From positions 434,001 to 498,000 of the forward strand of contig NZ_CP110224.1 in assembly GCF_026013645.1 (NCBI RefSeq): a DNA stretch of 64,000 bases, given 5' to 3'. The stretch's first letter is position 1. The number at the start of each line of letters is the position of its first letter. A program made the translations under genes and the position numbers. The DNA comes from Virgibacillus natechei. GTDB taxonomy: Bacteria > Bacillota > Bacilli > Bacillales > Amphibacillaceae. This document shows, piece by piece, positions 33,229-42,488 of this stretch. Under the pieces are notes generated by a model. It worked only from the letters and a program-made list of their open reading frames with translations. It searched no databases and was not told the DNA's origin.

Positions 33229-34215
33229 TTATAATTTCACAAGCGTCCGTCCACGAACTTTCCCTTCCAGAATTTCTTCTAATACGCCTGGTACTTCCTC
33301 CAATGGTACTTCACTGACAATGTCTTCATTAAGAAATGTAGGTTTTAAATCATCTGCTAACCGGTTCCAGATTTTCTTGCGTATTTCCATCGAGCATTGA
33401 ACCGAATCAATCCCAAGCCAGTTGATTCCTCTAGAGATAAACGGGAGGACTGTAGTCGATACTGCTACACCGCCTGCTAAACCAGATGTGGCGACAGAAC
33501 CATCGTATTTTAACGTACTTAAAATATATTGTAGGGTTTGGCCGCCAACTGGATCCACAGCTGCTGCCCACTTTTTCTTCCTGGTTGGCGTTCCATCTGT
33601 ATCGGTAATTTCTTCCCGATCTATAATTTCCTTTGCACCTAATTTTTTTAGGTATTCGGCTTCACTGGCTTTTCCAGTGCTTGCTGCAACGTTGTAACCT
33701 TTTTTAGCTAGCATGTCTACAGAAAGACTGCCGACACCACCTGTAGCACCTGCAACGAGTACGGATCCTTTGCTTGAGTTTAGGCCATTGTCCTCGAGCC
33801 TCTGGATCGATAAACCAGCTGTTAGTCCAGCTGTGCCAAGGATCATTGCCTCTTTGAGTGATAAACCTTTTGGTAGCGAAACAACCCAATCTTTCGGAAC
33901 TCTCGCAACCTGGCTAAACCCACCGAAATGCCCTGTTCCTAAAGTATAGCTTGTAACAATAACTTCATCACCTTTTTTAAAACTTCCATCAGCGGAATCG
34001 ATTACGGTCCCTGCTAAATCAATGCCTGGAACGTGAGGATAAGATCCAACCATTTGATTTTTTATACCGACCATCCCATCTTTATAATTAATGCTAGAGT
34101 AAGCAACCTGTATGGTTACATCTCCTTCAGGTAAATCATCCAACGTTAAATTTTTCACTTCTAAATTGGTTTGTTCATTTTCTTTATCTAACACAAGCGC
34201 TTGAAAAGTGTCCAT
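33229..34215 (-). CDS. YhdH/YhfP-family NADPH oxidoreductase (acryloyl-CoA reductase type)
   Basis: A 328-residue zinc-free medium-chain dehydrogenase. Motifs are SSINYKDGMVGIKNQMVGSY, HVPGIDLAGTVIDS, and the nucleotide site VLVAGATGGVGSLSVDMLAK (~155-174). It matches the YhdH/YhfP group, which includes AcuI acryloyl-CoA reductases and quinone reductases. ATG is followed by DTFQALVLDKE, a normal family start. It is a single gene, probably for reactive enone detoxification. Confidence 0.88.
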   Translation of the reverse strand: MDTFQALVLDKENEQTNLEVKNLTLDDLPEGDVTIQVAYSSINYKDGMVGIKNQMVGSYPHVPGIDLAGTVIDSADGSFKKGDEVIVTSYTLGTGHFGGFSQVARVPKDWVVSLPKGLSLKEAMILGTAGLTAGLSIQRLEDNGLNSSKGSVLVAGATGGVGSLSVDMLAKKGYNVAASTGKASEAEYLKKLGAKEIIDREEITDTDGTPTRKKKWAAAVDPVGGQTLQYILSTLKYDGSVATSGLAGGVAVSTTVLPFISRGINWLGIDSVQCSMEIRKKIWNRLADDLKPTFLNEDIVSEVPLEEVPGVLEEILEGKVRGRTLVKL

Positions 34216-34363
34216 TTTAATGATCCCATCCTTTTCTATTAGAATAGCTATACCATATCATATTTCCTTTTTATACCGGAGCAAAACACATTCGCATTCA
34301 TTTGTAATATATGCCACAATATGTAGCAGATATTCCTGTCTAAAAAGAAGGAGCTGAATTATC

Positions 34364-35203
34364 ATGACTGTGGGAGAAGTCATTCATCTTGTAAGTAAGG
34401 AACTCGAAACAATACCGGGAATTGTCGGAGTAGTATTAGGTGGTTCGAGAGCAAGGGACACGCATCGACCTGATTCTGATATTGATATTGGGATTTATTA
34501 TGACGAAGTAGCTGGATTTGATACTAATGCAGTTGGGAAAGCTGCTACAAAACTGGATGACGAGAATCGGAAAAATCTAGTAACATCTTTAGGTGAGTGG
34601 GGATCCTGGATCAATGGTGGTGGCTGGATTGTTGTCGAAGGCTATCATGTGGATCTTATTTTTCGTGATGTGAATAGAGTGGAGACTGTGATAGAGGATT
34701 GTCTATCAGGATCCATTTCTTCCCACTATCACACGGGTCATCCTCATGCCTACTTAAATGTGATGTATATGGGTGAAATTTCGATTTGCAGCATCGTAGC
34801 TGATCCGACAAATCAACTTGCGGCATTACAGGCGAAGACAATACCTTATCCTGAATCCTTGAAAGATGCGATTATCGGCTATTTTATGTTCGAAGCATCT
34901 TTTTCCTTCATGTTTGCAGATGATAACGTGGATAAAGATGATATTTCCTATGTCGCCGGGCATTGCTTCAGGGTGGTTTCCTGTTTGAATCAAGTTCTAT
35001 TTGCTGCGAATGAAACATACTGCATTAATGAGAAAAAAGCTGTAGCGATGGTTGAGCATTTTTCAATAAAACCGAAAAACTACAAGGAGAGAATAGACAA
35101 CGCTATTCGTTTACTATCTTCGGATAAAAATAATACTAGAAAAGGCGTGAATCTACTGGGGCAGCTTGTGACAGAAACAGAACAGTTACTTGATAAAAAT
35201 TAA
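34364..35203 (+). CDS. Nucleotidyltransferase-domain protein
   Basis: A 279-residue protein with an N-terminal pol-beta-type nucleotidyltransferase core: GVVLGGSRARDTHRPDSDID then IGIYY (residues ~22-46), with the metal-binding D-x-D, and HVDLIF giving the third acidic residue near 103. The C-terminal half is helical, KNTFase/DUF4037-like. Such proteins modify small molecules such as aminoglycosides, or RNA. The substrate is unknown. Confidence 0.8.
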   Translation: MTVGEVIHLVSKELETIPGIVGVVLGGSRARDTHRPDSDIDIGIYYDEVAGFDTNAVGKAATKLDDENRKNLVTSLGEWGSWINGGGWIVVEGYHVDLIFRDVNRVETVIEDCLSGSISSHYHTGHPHAYLNVMYMGEISICSIVADPTNQLAALQAKTIPYPESLKDAIIGYFMFEASFSFMFADDNVDKDDISYVAGHCFRVVSCLNQVLFAANETYCINEKKAVAMVEHFSIKPKNYKERIDNAIRLLSSDKNNTRKGVNLLGQLVTETEQLLDKN

Positions 35204-35311
35204 AGTGATGTTCATAGATGCGCTTATCACACTCCTTACGTAAAAGCAAAAATGAATCTTTTTCCATAGAATAACGTGTACTTTATTGTGGAAAAAAAGA
35301 GGATGGTTCGA

Positions 35312-36019
35312 GTGACAGAATATGAAGTGAAGGTTTATGAGGATATAAAACTGTGGCGGAAAAAAGTTCTGAAGCGGTCTAGTCTTTTCAACCAGGTATC
35401 GAAGAAAGCACAAACAAAAGTGAACGGAATGATTCCCGAGAAAGCCCATAACATTATCACTGAGAGTATAAAAAATATGGTAAAGGCGACCTTGGTCGGA
35501 TCGAATATTACCAAGGCAAAACCGCAACCAGCTGGAGTAAGTTTGTATGACAGAGATGAGCTCATGAAGGAAAAGCTGACATCTTACCGGAAAACAGCGG
35601 TTATCGAAGGAGCGGGAACTGGTGCAGGAGGTATTTTCCTAGGGTTTGCTGATTTTCCGTTGCTTTTATCGATAAAGATGAAATTTTTATTTGAAGCGGC
35701 TTCTGTGTATGGCTATGATCCAAATGAATATGAGGAGCGTTTGTTTATACTGCATGTGTTCCAGCTTGCCTTTTCAAGTGATGAGAAACGGAGGGAAACC
35801 TTTCGTATTATATCTAATTGGGAATCAGAAAAGGGAAAGCTCATGGATATGGATTGGCGGGTGTTTCAACAGGAGTACCGAGATTATATTGACCTGATTA
35901 AAATGCTGCAATTGATTCCAGGGTTTGGCGCAATTGTAGGAGCATATGCGAATCATAACCTACTTGATACACTGGGAGAAACAGCGATGAATGCGTATCG
36001 ATTGCGGTTTTTGCAATGA
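35312..36019 (+). CDS. EcsC-family protein
   Basis: A 235-residue EcsC-domain protein (PF12787). Recognisable stretches are YEDIKLWRKKVLKRSSLFNQ, IPEKAHNIITESIKNMVKAT and a hydrophobic GAGTGAGGIFLGFADFPLLL (~100-120). GTG at 35312 is preferred because AGAGGA lies 8 bases upstream. In B. subtilis, EcsC is the third gene of the ecsABC locus, but here it is solitary. Its biochemical role is unknown. Confidence 0.82.
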   Translation: MTEYEVKVYEDIKLWRKKVLKRSSLFNQVSKKAQTKVNGMIPEKAHNIITESIKNMVKATLVGSNITKAKPQPAGVSLYDRDELMKEKLTSYRKTAVIEGAGTGAGGIFLGFADFPLLLSIKMKFLFEAASVYGYDPNEYEERLFILHVFQLAFSSDEKRRETFRIISNWESEKGKLMDMDWRVFQQEYRDYIDLIKMLQLIPGFGAIVGAYANHNLLDTLGETAMNAYRLRFLQ

Positions 36020-36213
36020 AGGGTGCGATTTTCGGACGTTTTATCATAAAAGACAACCTGAGCCTCAGAATTGCCGAAGTTTAGGTGATCCACATGTGTT
36101 GGGTTAGCACGTAAAATTTTTGATAGAAAGTTATTATATATGCTTTTAATCTATCTGCAAACGGAGAATTAGTGTTATAATTGAGTTAATATAGATGACG
36201 GTGAGGACAATAA

Positions 36214-36774
36214 ATGATGGATAAAAAACGACATTTTGATAGTTCAAAGGAAATCATAGAAGCAATGTACTATCTTGATAATTATTGTATCTTAAAAAAT
36301 ATACATGCTGAGATAGTGTTGATGGGTGGCTCTGCTATTATGATAACACTTGGAATATTAAATGGTATGAATTTTCGTTCAACAAATGATATTGATGTAG
36401 AAACTATATCCACTACCGATATGGATTTACTGCAGGAAAGTTTGGATTTATCAAATATTCATTTAGTGGGTGGGATCATGGAGGTTCCTCCATTAGAAGA
36501 TCTTAAAGAAAAAGATAATTTGTACGAAATACACCAGGATTTTAGTGATATTAACCTGTTTGTACCAAACATTGAAATATTAGCCTGTTGTAAAATATTC
36601 TCAAAAAGGCAAAAGGATCTTGATGATTTGGAAAACACGCCACTTCTAGACGCTTGTGATAAAGGGAAGTTGCTCGAGATGGTTAATGAATATAAAGTTG
36701 AGCTTTTAAATCCGAATGATCCAGATCTAAATGTTCATCAATTGGATAACATTTTCCGTCAAAGAAGTATATAA
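36214..36774 (+). CDS. AbiEii/DUF6036-like nucleotidyltransferase
   Basis: A 186-residue nucleotidyltransferase. The fold motif is IVLMGGSAIMITLGI then FRSTNDIDVETIS (residues ~34-65), with G-G-S and D-x-D active-site positions. This resembles AbiEii/MenT toxins and DUF6036 antitoxin-like families. Another acidic residue is likely in DINLFVPN. The next gene, 44 bases on, encodes a 114-residue helical protein, forming a possible two-gene toxin-antitoxin or defence pair. Confidence 0.75.
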   Translation: MMDKKRHFDSSKEIIEAMYYLDNYCILKNIHAEIVLMGGSAIMITLGILNGMNFRSTNDIDVETISTTDMDLLQESLDLSNIHLVGGIMEVPPLEDLKEKDNLYEIHQDFSDINLFVPNIEILACCKIFSKRQKDLDDLENTPLLDACDKGKLLEMVNEYKVELLNPNDPDLNVHQLDNIFRQRSI

Positions 36775-36817
36775 TATAAAATTAGAGGTATTAATAAACA
36801 AAAAGGGAGGTACCATC

Positions 36818-37162
36818 ATGACGTATCGTTATAAAGATTTTTATCAAAGAATAAATAAACAATCTCAAGAATTACTTCATGGTGGGACCGATTATCGTAA
36901 AACTACTGTAAGTTTATCCTTATTAGTTGCTGATCAGCTTAAAACTGTAACTCCCTTTTTAGATTTATTGAATACAAAAAGGGTTGTTGAGGAACACCTT
37001 CCGGATGAGAATAAAGAAAGAGTAAATGATGTAGCAAAAATGCTTTATGTTAACGCTAGAGCTTTAGAAGTTTCTTCTAAACGAACTGCTGCTACGAAAG
37101 CGTATGTGGCTGAAAAAACGCAAAATCAGCAACCAATTAAATTAGTTAAGGCAAAAAAATAA
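36818..37162 (+). CDS. Small helical partner of the nucleotidyltransferase
   Basis: A 114-residue soluble, mostly helical and basic protein starting MTYRYKDFYQRINKQSQELL. GGGAGG lies 8 bases before ATG 36818; a longer frame from 36731 overlaps the upstream gene and lacks a ribosome site. It ends in a lysine-rich tail (KLVKAKK). I do not recognise a family. Tight coupling to the nucleotidyltransferase suggests a partner role. Confidence 0.68.
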   Translation: MTYRYKDFYQRINKQSQELLHGGTDYRKTTVSLSLLVADQLKTVTPFLDLLNTKRVVEEHLPDENKERVNDVAKMLYVNARALEVSSKRTAATKAYVAEKTQNQQPIKLVKAKK

Positions 37163-37192
37163 GAAGGTCTCTCATTCTACTAGCACATAAAT

Positions 37193-37228
37193 AAAGCGCA
37201 TCACTTATTCATACAAGTGATGCGCTTT
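37193..37228. terminator. Bidirectional terminator
   Basis: AAAGCGCATCACTT and AAGTGATGCGCTTT form a perfect 14-bp stem between converging genes. Confidence 0.9.
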
Positions 37229-37235
37229 AAATGTT

Positions 37236-38084
37236 TTAAAATTCCTCATAAATAGCAGGGTCTTGATCTTTATTTCTACCATCAGGACGAGTCAATGTTG
37301 CGAGTGTACTCATTTCTGTATCATCAAGCGAAAAATCAAAAATAGATATATTTTGTAATTGCCGTTCAGGGGATGCAGATTTAGGTATTGAAATTGCCCC
37401 GAGTTGATAATGCCAGCGTAAAATAATTTGTGAAATCGTCTTGTTATGATGATCGGCAATCTTTTGAATCGTTTCGTGTTGTAAGACTGCATTTGCTCGG
37501 GCTAATGGGCTCCAGGATTGTGTCTGGACGTTATTCTGTTCGTGCCATTTTCTTTGCTGTTCCTGGTTGAAAAATGGATGTAATTCTATTTGATTGATGC
37601 TTGGCTTAACACCTGTTTCCTTATCTAAACGCTCGATATGTTCAGGTAAGAAATTACATACACCAATGGAACGAATCAATCCCCATTTTTTTGCGTCAAT
37701 TAACGCTTGCCAAGCTTCCACATAAGTATCTTGTTTCGGGTTTGGCCAATGAATAAGATATAAATCATAATAATCCAGATTTGCGCGGTATAAAGATTCC
37801 TGAATGGTAGTAACTGCCTTATCGTATGTTTGATAACGACCTGGTAATTTGGATGTGATTCTTAACTCGCTTCTTGGAATAGAACTGCGCCTAAGGGCTT
37901 CACCTACAGTACCTTCGTTTTCATAATTATAAGCAGTATCAATTAGTCGGTATCCTATTTCCATGGCATTGTTTATAGCATTAGCACCTTCATTTCCATT
38001 GAGGTTATATGTACCAAAACCTACAGCTGGCAACGTCATGCCATCATTAAGTGTGATCTCTGGAATTGGGTTACTCATAGCCAA
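37236..38084 (-). CDS. Aldo/keto reductase (YtbE/YvgN-like)
   Basis: A 282-residue NADPH-dependent carbonyl reductase with a TIM-barrel fold. The catalytic tetrad is visible: D in RLIDTAYNYENEGTVG, Tyr in YNYENE, Lys in ITSKLPGRYQ and His in YLIHWPNP. SIGVCNFLPEHIERL and the C-terminal ISIPKSASPERQLQNI bind cofactor. It has its own gene unit. A GGTTCA/TGAACC dyad lies upstream (38133-38150). Confidence 0.9.
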   Translation of the reverse strand: MAMSNPIPEITLNDGMTLPAVGFGTYNLNGNEGANAINNAMEIGYRLIDTAYNYENEGTVGEALRRSSIPRSELRITSKLPGRYQTYDKAVTTIQESLYRANLDYYDLYLIHWPNPKQDTYVEAWQALIDAKKWGLIRSIGVCNFLPEHIERLDKETGVKPSINQIELHPFFNQEQQRKWHEQNNVQTQSWSPLARANAVLQHETIQKIADHHNKTISQIILRWHYQLGAISIPKSASPERQLQNISIFDFSLDDTEMSTLATLTRPDGRNKDQDPAIYEEF

Positions 38085-38132
38085 TCACTCCTTTTTTAGT
38101 AATATATAAAGATTACCACTAATTTGAGAAAA

Positions 38133-38150
38133 GGTTCAACTATATGAACC
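38133..38150. promoter_or_regulatory. 6-bp-arm dyad upstream of the aldo/keto reductase
   Basis: GGTTCA and TGAACC are separated by six bases, 49 bases upstream of the start. It is a possible operator, judged on symmetry alone. Confidence 0.35.
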
Positions 38151-38160
38151 GAGTGAAAAG

Positions 38161-38190
38161 AAAAGAGGACTGTCCGGGGACAGCCCTTTT
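38161..38190 (-). terminator. Terminator of the DrrAB-like operon
   Basis: AAAAGAGGACTGTCC pairs with GGACAGCCCTTTT. On the minus strand it is followed by a T-rich tail, just after the permease stop. Confidence 0.75.
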
Positions 38191-38202
38191 CTAATGAAAA
38201 AG

Positions 38203-38976
38203 CTACTCACGCTTACGACGTTTAAATAGGATTGTTGCAATAACAAATGAGACGATAAGCAATCCACCGAACCAAGCGATTGTTAACCAGGCATTGTTAC
38301 CAATCGGTGTGCCAAGAAGCAGTCCACGCAATGTTTCAATCAGTGGAGTCATTGGCTGATTTTCAGCGAATGCGTGCAACCATGAGGGCATGGTCTCGGT
38401 TGGGACAAAGGCACTACTAATATAAGGTAGGAACAACATAGGAAACGTAGCTGCATTAGCCGTTTCCACGCTTTTTGTGATTAAACCAATAGTAACAAAA
38501 AGCCAATTAAGCGAAAACATGAAAAGAGACAAGACCCCTATTACACCTAGCCATTCCAATAAACCTGCATTTGGCTGAAATCCAATGAGTATCGCAACGA
38601 GGAAAATTACTGTCGTTGCAATCGCATTGCGGACGAACCCGCCGATTACATGACCTACCATTAATGAAGAGGGGAGGAGTGGCATACTGCGGAGGCGTTC
38701 AAATAAACCTCCAGTCATGTCCTGTGTAACACTTATCGCTATCAATGAACTTCCAAAACCTACACATGTAATAATCACACCTGGAACAACATAATTGACA
38801 TAGTCCGTCCCTGTCTGAATAGCCCCTCCAAAGACATAGACGAACATGACCATAATGGCTATTGGCAGTCCAATAGCCATTAACAGAGACTCTGGTTCAC
38901 GAAAAATATGCTTTAAGCTCCGCCGTGACATTGTCCAGCCATCTGATACGTTCCAGTATAATTTTGAATTACGCAT
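38203..38976 (-). CDS. ABC-2 type permease (DrrB-like)
   Basis: A 257-residue membrane protein with six hydrophobic segments. Family features are ESLLMAIGLPIAIMVMFVYV, YVVPGVIITCVGFGSSLIAI and SISVTQDMTGGLFERLRSMP. The last is the daunorubicin-export DrrB coupling motif (here AISVTQDMTGGLFERLRSMP). It overlaps the ATPase gene by eight bases. It exports drugs or similar hydrophobic compounds. Confidence 0.88.
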   Translation of the reverse strand: MRNSKLYWNVSDGWTMSRRSLKHIFREPESLLMAIGLPIAIMVMFVYVFGGAIQTGTDYVNYVVPGVIITCVGFGSSLIAISVTQDMTGGLFERLRSMPLLPSSLMVGHVIGGFVRNAIATTVIFLVAILIGFQPNAGLLEWLGVIGVLSLFMFSLNWLFVTIGLITKSVETANAATFPMLFLPYISSAFVPTETMPSWLHAFAENQPMTPLIETLRGLLLGTPIGNNAWLTIAWFGGLLIVSFVIATILFKRRKRE

Positions 38977-39910
38977 TTGCAGAGAGCTCCTTTCTTTTAC
39001 GGTTTGTTATGTCCATGAAAACATCATCTAATGTCGGCTTGCGGAAATTAATAGATTCAGTCTCGATGCCGTGTTCATGCAATGTGTTCAATATCTGGCG
39101 TAAATTTTCCGTAGAACCTGCCGTAACTGAAATGACCCGATCCGTCTCATTTACTTGTCCTTTCAACAGACTTTGAGCCTTTTGATAGGTATCCAGTTCG
39201 TTGAAAGTTAATTCCAGTTTTTCTTCGCCGATAATTCGTTTCAGTTCTTCGGCCGTTCCTTCCTCCACAATTTTCCCATCGTCTATAATAGCAATTTGAT
39301 CCGCAAGCTGATCCGCCTCTTCCAAGTATTGTGTAGTTAAAAAAATGGTTACCCCATTGTCTGAAAGACGCTCTATCAAGCTCCACATATTTCTGCGACT
39401 CCGCGGATCCAGTCCAGTTGTTGGCTCATCCAGGAAAATAACCTCAGGAGAAGCAAGCAGGCTGATGGCAATATCCAATCGGCGGCGCATCCCGCCGGAA
39501 TAAGTTTTTGCTGGTTTTTTCGCAGCATTTGTTAAATCAAATTGTTCAAGCAATTCAGTTGTGCGTTCTTTAACAGCTTTCCGATTCAGATGATTTAAAC
39601 GCCCCATCATCATTAGGTTTTCTTCTCCTGTCAGAAGTTCATCCACCGCAGCATACTGTCCTGTTAAACTAATCATCTTTTTAACAGACTCAGCTTCACG
39701 GCTTGTATCATAACCTGCAATTGTTGCAGATCCACTATCTGCTTGAATTAATGTGGATAAAATGCGAACCGTCGTTGTTTTACCGGCTCCATTTTCTCCG
39801 AGCAATGCAAAAATGGATCCTCGTTTCACTTCGAAATGAAGGCCATCTAAAACAGTTTGTTTTCCATAGGTTTTCTGGATATCTTTAACGGAAATAACGG
39901 TATCGTTCAT
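38969..39910 (-). CDS. ABC exporter ATPase (DrrA-like)
   Basis: A 313-residue ATPase. Walker A is GENGAGKTTTVRILSTLIQA, the signature is YSGGMRRRLDIAISLL, Walker B is VIFLDEPTTGLDPRSR and the H-loop region is ILFLTTQYLEEADQ-like (TIFLTTQYLEEADQ). The C-terminal domain RKPTLDDVFMDITNR is typical of DrrA. The start at 39910 is chosen because GGGAG lies upstream; the frame extends 14 codons further without a better site. It forms an operon with the permease, under a TetR-type operator. Confidence 0.9.
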   Translation of the reverse strand: MNDTVISVKDIQKTYGKQTVLDGLHFEVKRGSIFALLGENGAGKTTTVRILSTLIQADSGSATIAGYDTSREAESVKKMISLTGQYAAVDELLTGEENLMMMGRLNHLNRKAVKERTTELLEQFDLTNAAKKPAKTYSGGMRRRLDIAISLLASPEVIFLDEPTTGLDPRSRRNMWSLIERLSDNGVTIFLTTQYLEEADQLADQIAIIDDGKIVEEGTAEELKRIIGEEKLELTFNELDTYQKAQSLLKGQVNETDRVISVTAGSTENLRQILNTLHEHGIETESINFRKPTLDDVFMDITNRKRKELSANA

Positions 39911-39999
39911 AATAAAATTCTCCCTTTGTAAATAATTGACTAATTCAATCAAAAATTAAGTGCATTAAATGTTAGAACAGTTTAAAAATAACTATAATA

Positions 40000-40022
40000 A
40001 TTGATTGATTAAATCAGTCAAT
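40000..40022 (-). promoter_or_regulatory. TetR-type operator of the DrrAB-like operon
   Basis: ATTGATTGAT (40000-40009) and ATCAGTCAAT (40013-40022) are nearly perfect arms around TAA. A related TTGACTAATTCAATCAA lies at 39936-39952. Both sit between the TetR and ATPase genes. Confidence 0.6.
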
Positions 40023-40101
40023 CTTAGAATACAGAGTTTATCTTTATCTGTCAATCCTTTTTTCAGGTTGTTGAAAGTGGGGGGAGGGGAGATGAAAAGT
40101 A

Positions 40102-40719
40102 TTAACGTGCAGTAATCATTCGCAAAAGAATATCTACTTTTTGGTCCATATTTTCCCTCCACCATGTCGGATCATCTGCCATAATACCTGATATAACGGT
40201 TAAATAAATTTCTAATAATTCTTCTGTGTCCCCTTGAATAATTTCTCCGGATTTCTGCCCTTCAGCAAACAAAGGGAATAATGATTCTATGTAAAATTGT
40301 CCTGATTTCTTCACGAGATCGTATATATTATCAGGCATGTCATTCTCATTGGATTTTGCTAAATGTTGGACCACCCGAAAGATATCACTGCTCACTTCGA
40401 GTTCTCCCTGTGTAAATCCGAATATTGTAAATTGCTTTATTTTCTCTAGTGGGCTTAACTGGCTTTCATTCAGTTCATGAAAGACTTGATCTACCCTGTT
40501 TCTTTCCATTGCCCATTCAAGGCTTTCATATAAAACTTCATCCTTGGATGTAAAGTAATGATAGACCAAGCCGTGGCTGACTCCAGCTTCTTTCGCAATC
40601 ATACTTATTTTTGTAAGTTTTACACCATTGTCTGCAAATACCTTGAGAGCAGCTTTCATAATTTGTGCTTTTCGTTCCATTCGCTTTTGTTCTAATTGGT
40701 TTTCATTTAAAGGTGCCAT
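40102..40719 (-). CDS. TetR-family repressor of the DrrAB-like exporter
   Basis: A 205-residue TetR regulator. The HTH is KISMIAKEAGVSHGLVYHYF followed by TSKDEVLYESL (residues ~37-68). The C-terminal domain has the pattern of drug-responsive members. It lies just upstream of the exporter genes on the same strand, with operators in between. Confidence 0.87.
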   Translation of the reverse strand: MAPLNENQLEQKRMERKAQIMKAALKVFADNGVKLTKISMIAKEAGVSHGLVYHYFTSKDEVLYESLEWAMERNRVDQVFHELNESQLSPLEKIKQFTIFGFTQGELEVSSDIFRVVQHLAKSNENDMPDNIYDLVKKSGQFYIESLFPLFAEGQKSGEIIQGDTEELLEIYLTVISGIMADDPTWWRENMDQKVDILLRMITAR

Positions 40720-40784
40720 CGGAATCAGTTCTCCTCTGTAATTGTTATTATGATTCTATTATACCATCATCGCTACAAATGATA

Positions 40785-40818
40785 AAAAACACCTCATTTT
40801 TAAAAATGAGGTGCCTGC
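40785..40818 (-). terminator. Terminator of the YtrAB-like operon
   Basis: CACCTCATTTTT and AAAAATGAGGTG (40790-40813) form a perfect stem. On the minus strand a T6 run follows, 13 bases after the last stop. Confidence 0.87.
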
Positions 40819-40825
40819 TTAAAGC

Positions 40826-41614
40826 TTACATTTTAATAGGTACGTCTCTCGTAAGAAAACGAATAAACCATAGTATCATACCTATCAAAACGAGCGTACC
40901 TAATATAGATACAACAAGTGGTATATTCAAATCAAAAGCCAGCCAGTATGACAATGGTTCGGCTAATTCATTTCCCCAAAGCAGGTCGAGAAGAGTTGAC
41001 ATGATAATTGCAAGTGCAATAAATCCAAATCCGATGATCCAGCCAAATCGGTAGTAGCCAACACCAATCAACCAACCGATTAAATAAGCGATGAATATAG
41101 TCATACTATAAACAATCAGTGATACGAGCCAGTTACTACTATCTATGAAGGAGGAACCACTAACCATCATTCCTGTTAAATCAATCGAAATACTCTGATC
41201 GTCATTTTGTATATGACTATTTTCCATTGAACGCTCTAGTACATGCTCGATATTAATTAGCCTTAAGATAACATATTCTATTACATTTAATACGGCTGCA
41301 ATGATCGCCAGTGAAATAGAGATCGCTAAAGCTGAAATTGCTGTACCTTTAAAATAATCTTTCCTTGTTATTCCATGGTTTACATAAAAAGTTAGAAAAG
41401 CATAGGCTGATAAAATACCAATGACCAGCATATAAACTTTTGAAGAACCATAAGAAAACGCCAAGAAGTCTCCAAATGTGCCTGTCAAGTTAACAGAAAT
41501 TATTATTATTGTGATATGGACGAATAACAAAATACTGATATACCAAATGGACCATTTCATTTGTGCGGTATACAGATCAAAGCTAACTTTAGATAATATG
41601 GGGTTTTGTTTCAT
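40826..41614 (-). CDS. Membrane component of a YtrB-linked ABC transporter
   Basis: A 262-residue membrane protein with about six hydrophobic segments (for example WYISILLFVHITIIIISV, VYMLVIGILSAYAFLTFYVN, FIAYLIGWLIGVGYYRFGWI). I see no family-specific motif beyond that. It is encoded directly after the YtrB-like ATPase and is presumably its membrane partner, as in cell-envelope stress transporters. Confidence 0.72.
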   Translation of the reverse strand: MKQNPILSKVSFDLYTAQMKWSIWYISILLFVHITIIIISVNLTGTFGDFLAFSYGSSKVYMLVIGILSAYAFLTFYVNHGITRKDYFKGTAISALAISISLAIIAAVLNVIEYVILRLINIEHVLERSMENSHIQNDDQSISIDLTGMMVSGSSFIDSSNWLVSLIVYSMTIFIAYLIGWLIGVGYYRFGWIIGFGFIALAIIMSTLLDLLWGNELAEPLSYWLAFDLNIPLVVSILGTLVLIGMILWFIRFLTRDVPIKM

Positions 41615-41615
41615 G

Positions 41616-42488
41616 TTACGCCTCCTCTCTTGTTAAATAGATGAATAAATCCTGAAGAGAAATTGGTCCAACTTCTAGTCCGCTCTGTATTGCCTCTTGT
41701 CTACGTGCTTCATCCAAATATTCATAGATCATCACGGATTTTGTATTGCCTAACCGCTGTTCACTTAAACGCGTTTTGCCGATGACAAATTCATCAACCA
41801 CTTCTGACGATCCAGTAATGGACGCGCCTTTGGATACTAGGGCCTCGTATTCTTCATGCAGAACGAACTTTCCTTTATCAATGATGACTACCTCATCGAA
41901 TAAATAATCCATTTCTGAGACGAGGTGTGTCGATAGGATAAATGTCCGTGGATGCTTTGCTTGATCCTCTAGTAATTCTTGATAAAAAATTTCCCTTGTC
42001 GGTGCATCCATTCCGAGGTAAACTTCATCAAATATAGTTAGAGGTGCTCGGCTGGCAAGCCCCATCGTTACACCAAGTGCAGATTGCATCCCTTTAGAGA
42101 GATCCTTTACATACTTATCTGTTGGAAGTTTAAATCGTTTAACGAGATAATCTGCATATTCTGCATCGAAATTAGGTCGGTATCTTCCAACAATCTCGAG
42201 CATGGCATTAACATATTCATATTCATAGGATAGATCTGACTCATATAAGAAAGCCACATGCTGCATAATGCCAGCATTTTCAAAGGAGGGTTCACCACCA
42301 ATTTCGATTTCTCCTTGTGTTTGCTTATGGAGAGCGGCTAACAGGGAGAGGAGGGTGGTTTTCCCAGCGCCATTTCTACCAAGGAGGCCATAAATTTTAC
42401 CACCATCAAGTTTTAAGGAGACATTATCCAGTGCCTTGAAATCTTTATACTGTAACGAGACATTTTTTAATTCAACATCAAACGTCAT
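41616..42488 (-). CDS. ABC ATPase (YtrB-like)
   Basis: A 290-residue ATPase. Walker A is GRNGAGKTTLLSLLAALHKQ, the signature is LSKGMQSALGVTMGLASRAP, with LSKGM replacing LSGGQ, and Walker B is LTIFDEVYLGMDAP, with the usual Pro after Glu replaced by Val. The H-loop is ILSTHLVSEMDYLF. This matches YtrB/YhcH-type ATPases. It overlaps the GntR gene by four bases, giving the YtrA-YtrB order. Confidence 0.88.
   Translation of the reverse strand: MTFDVELKNVSLQYKDFKALDNVSLKLDGGKIYGLLGRNGAGKTTLLSLLAALHKQTQGEIEIGGEPSFENAGIMQHVAFLYESDLSYEYEYVNAMLEIVGRYRPNFDAEYADYLVKRFKLPTDKYVKDLSKGMQSALGVTMGLASRAPLTIFDEVYLGMDAPTREIFYQELLEDQAKHPRTFILSTHLVSEMDYLFDEVVIIDKGKFVLHEEYEALVSKGASITGSSEVVDEFVIGKTRLSEQRLGNTKSVMIYEYLDEARRQEAIQSGLEVGPISLQDLFIYLTREEA

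Noticed and set aside
36020..36213. Possible coding remnant after EcsC
   Set aside because: Short open stretches in two frames showed no recognisable protein pattern.
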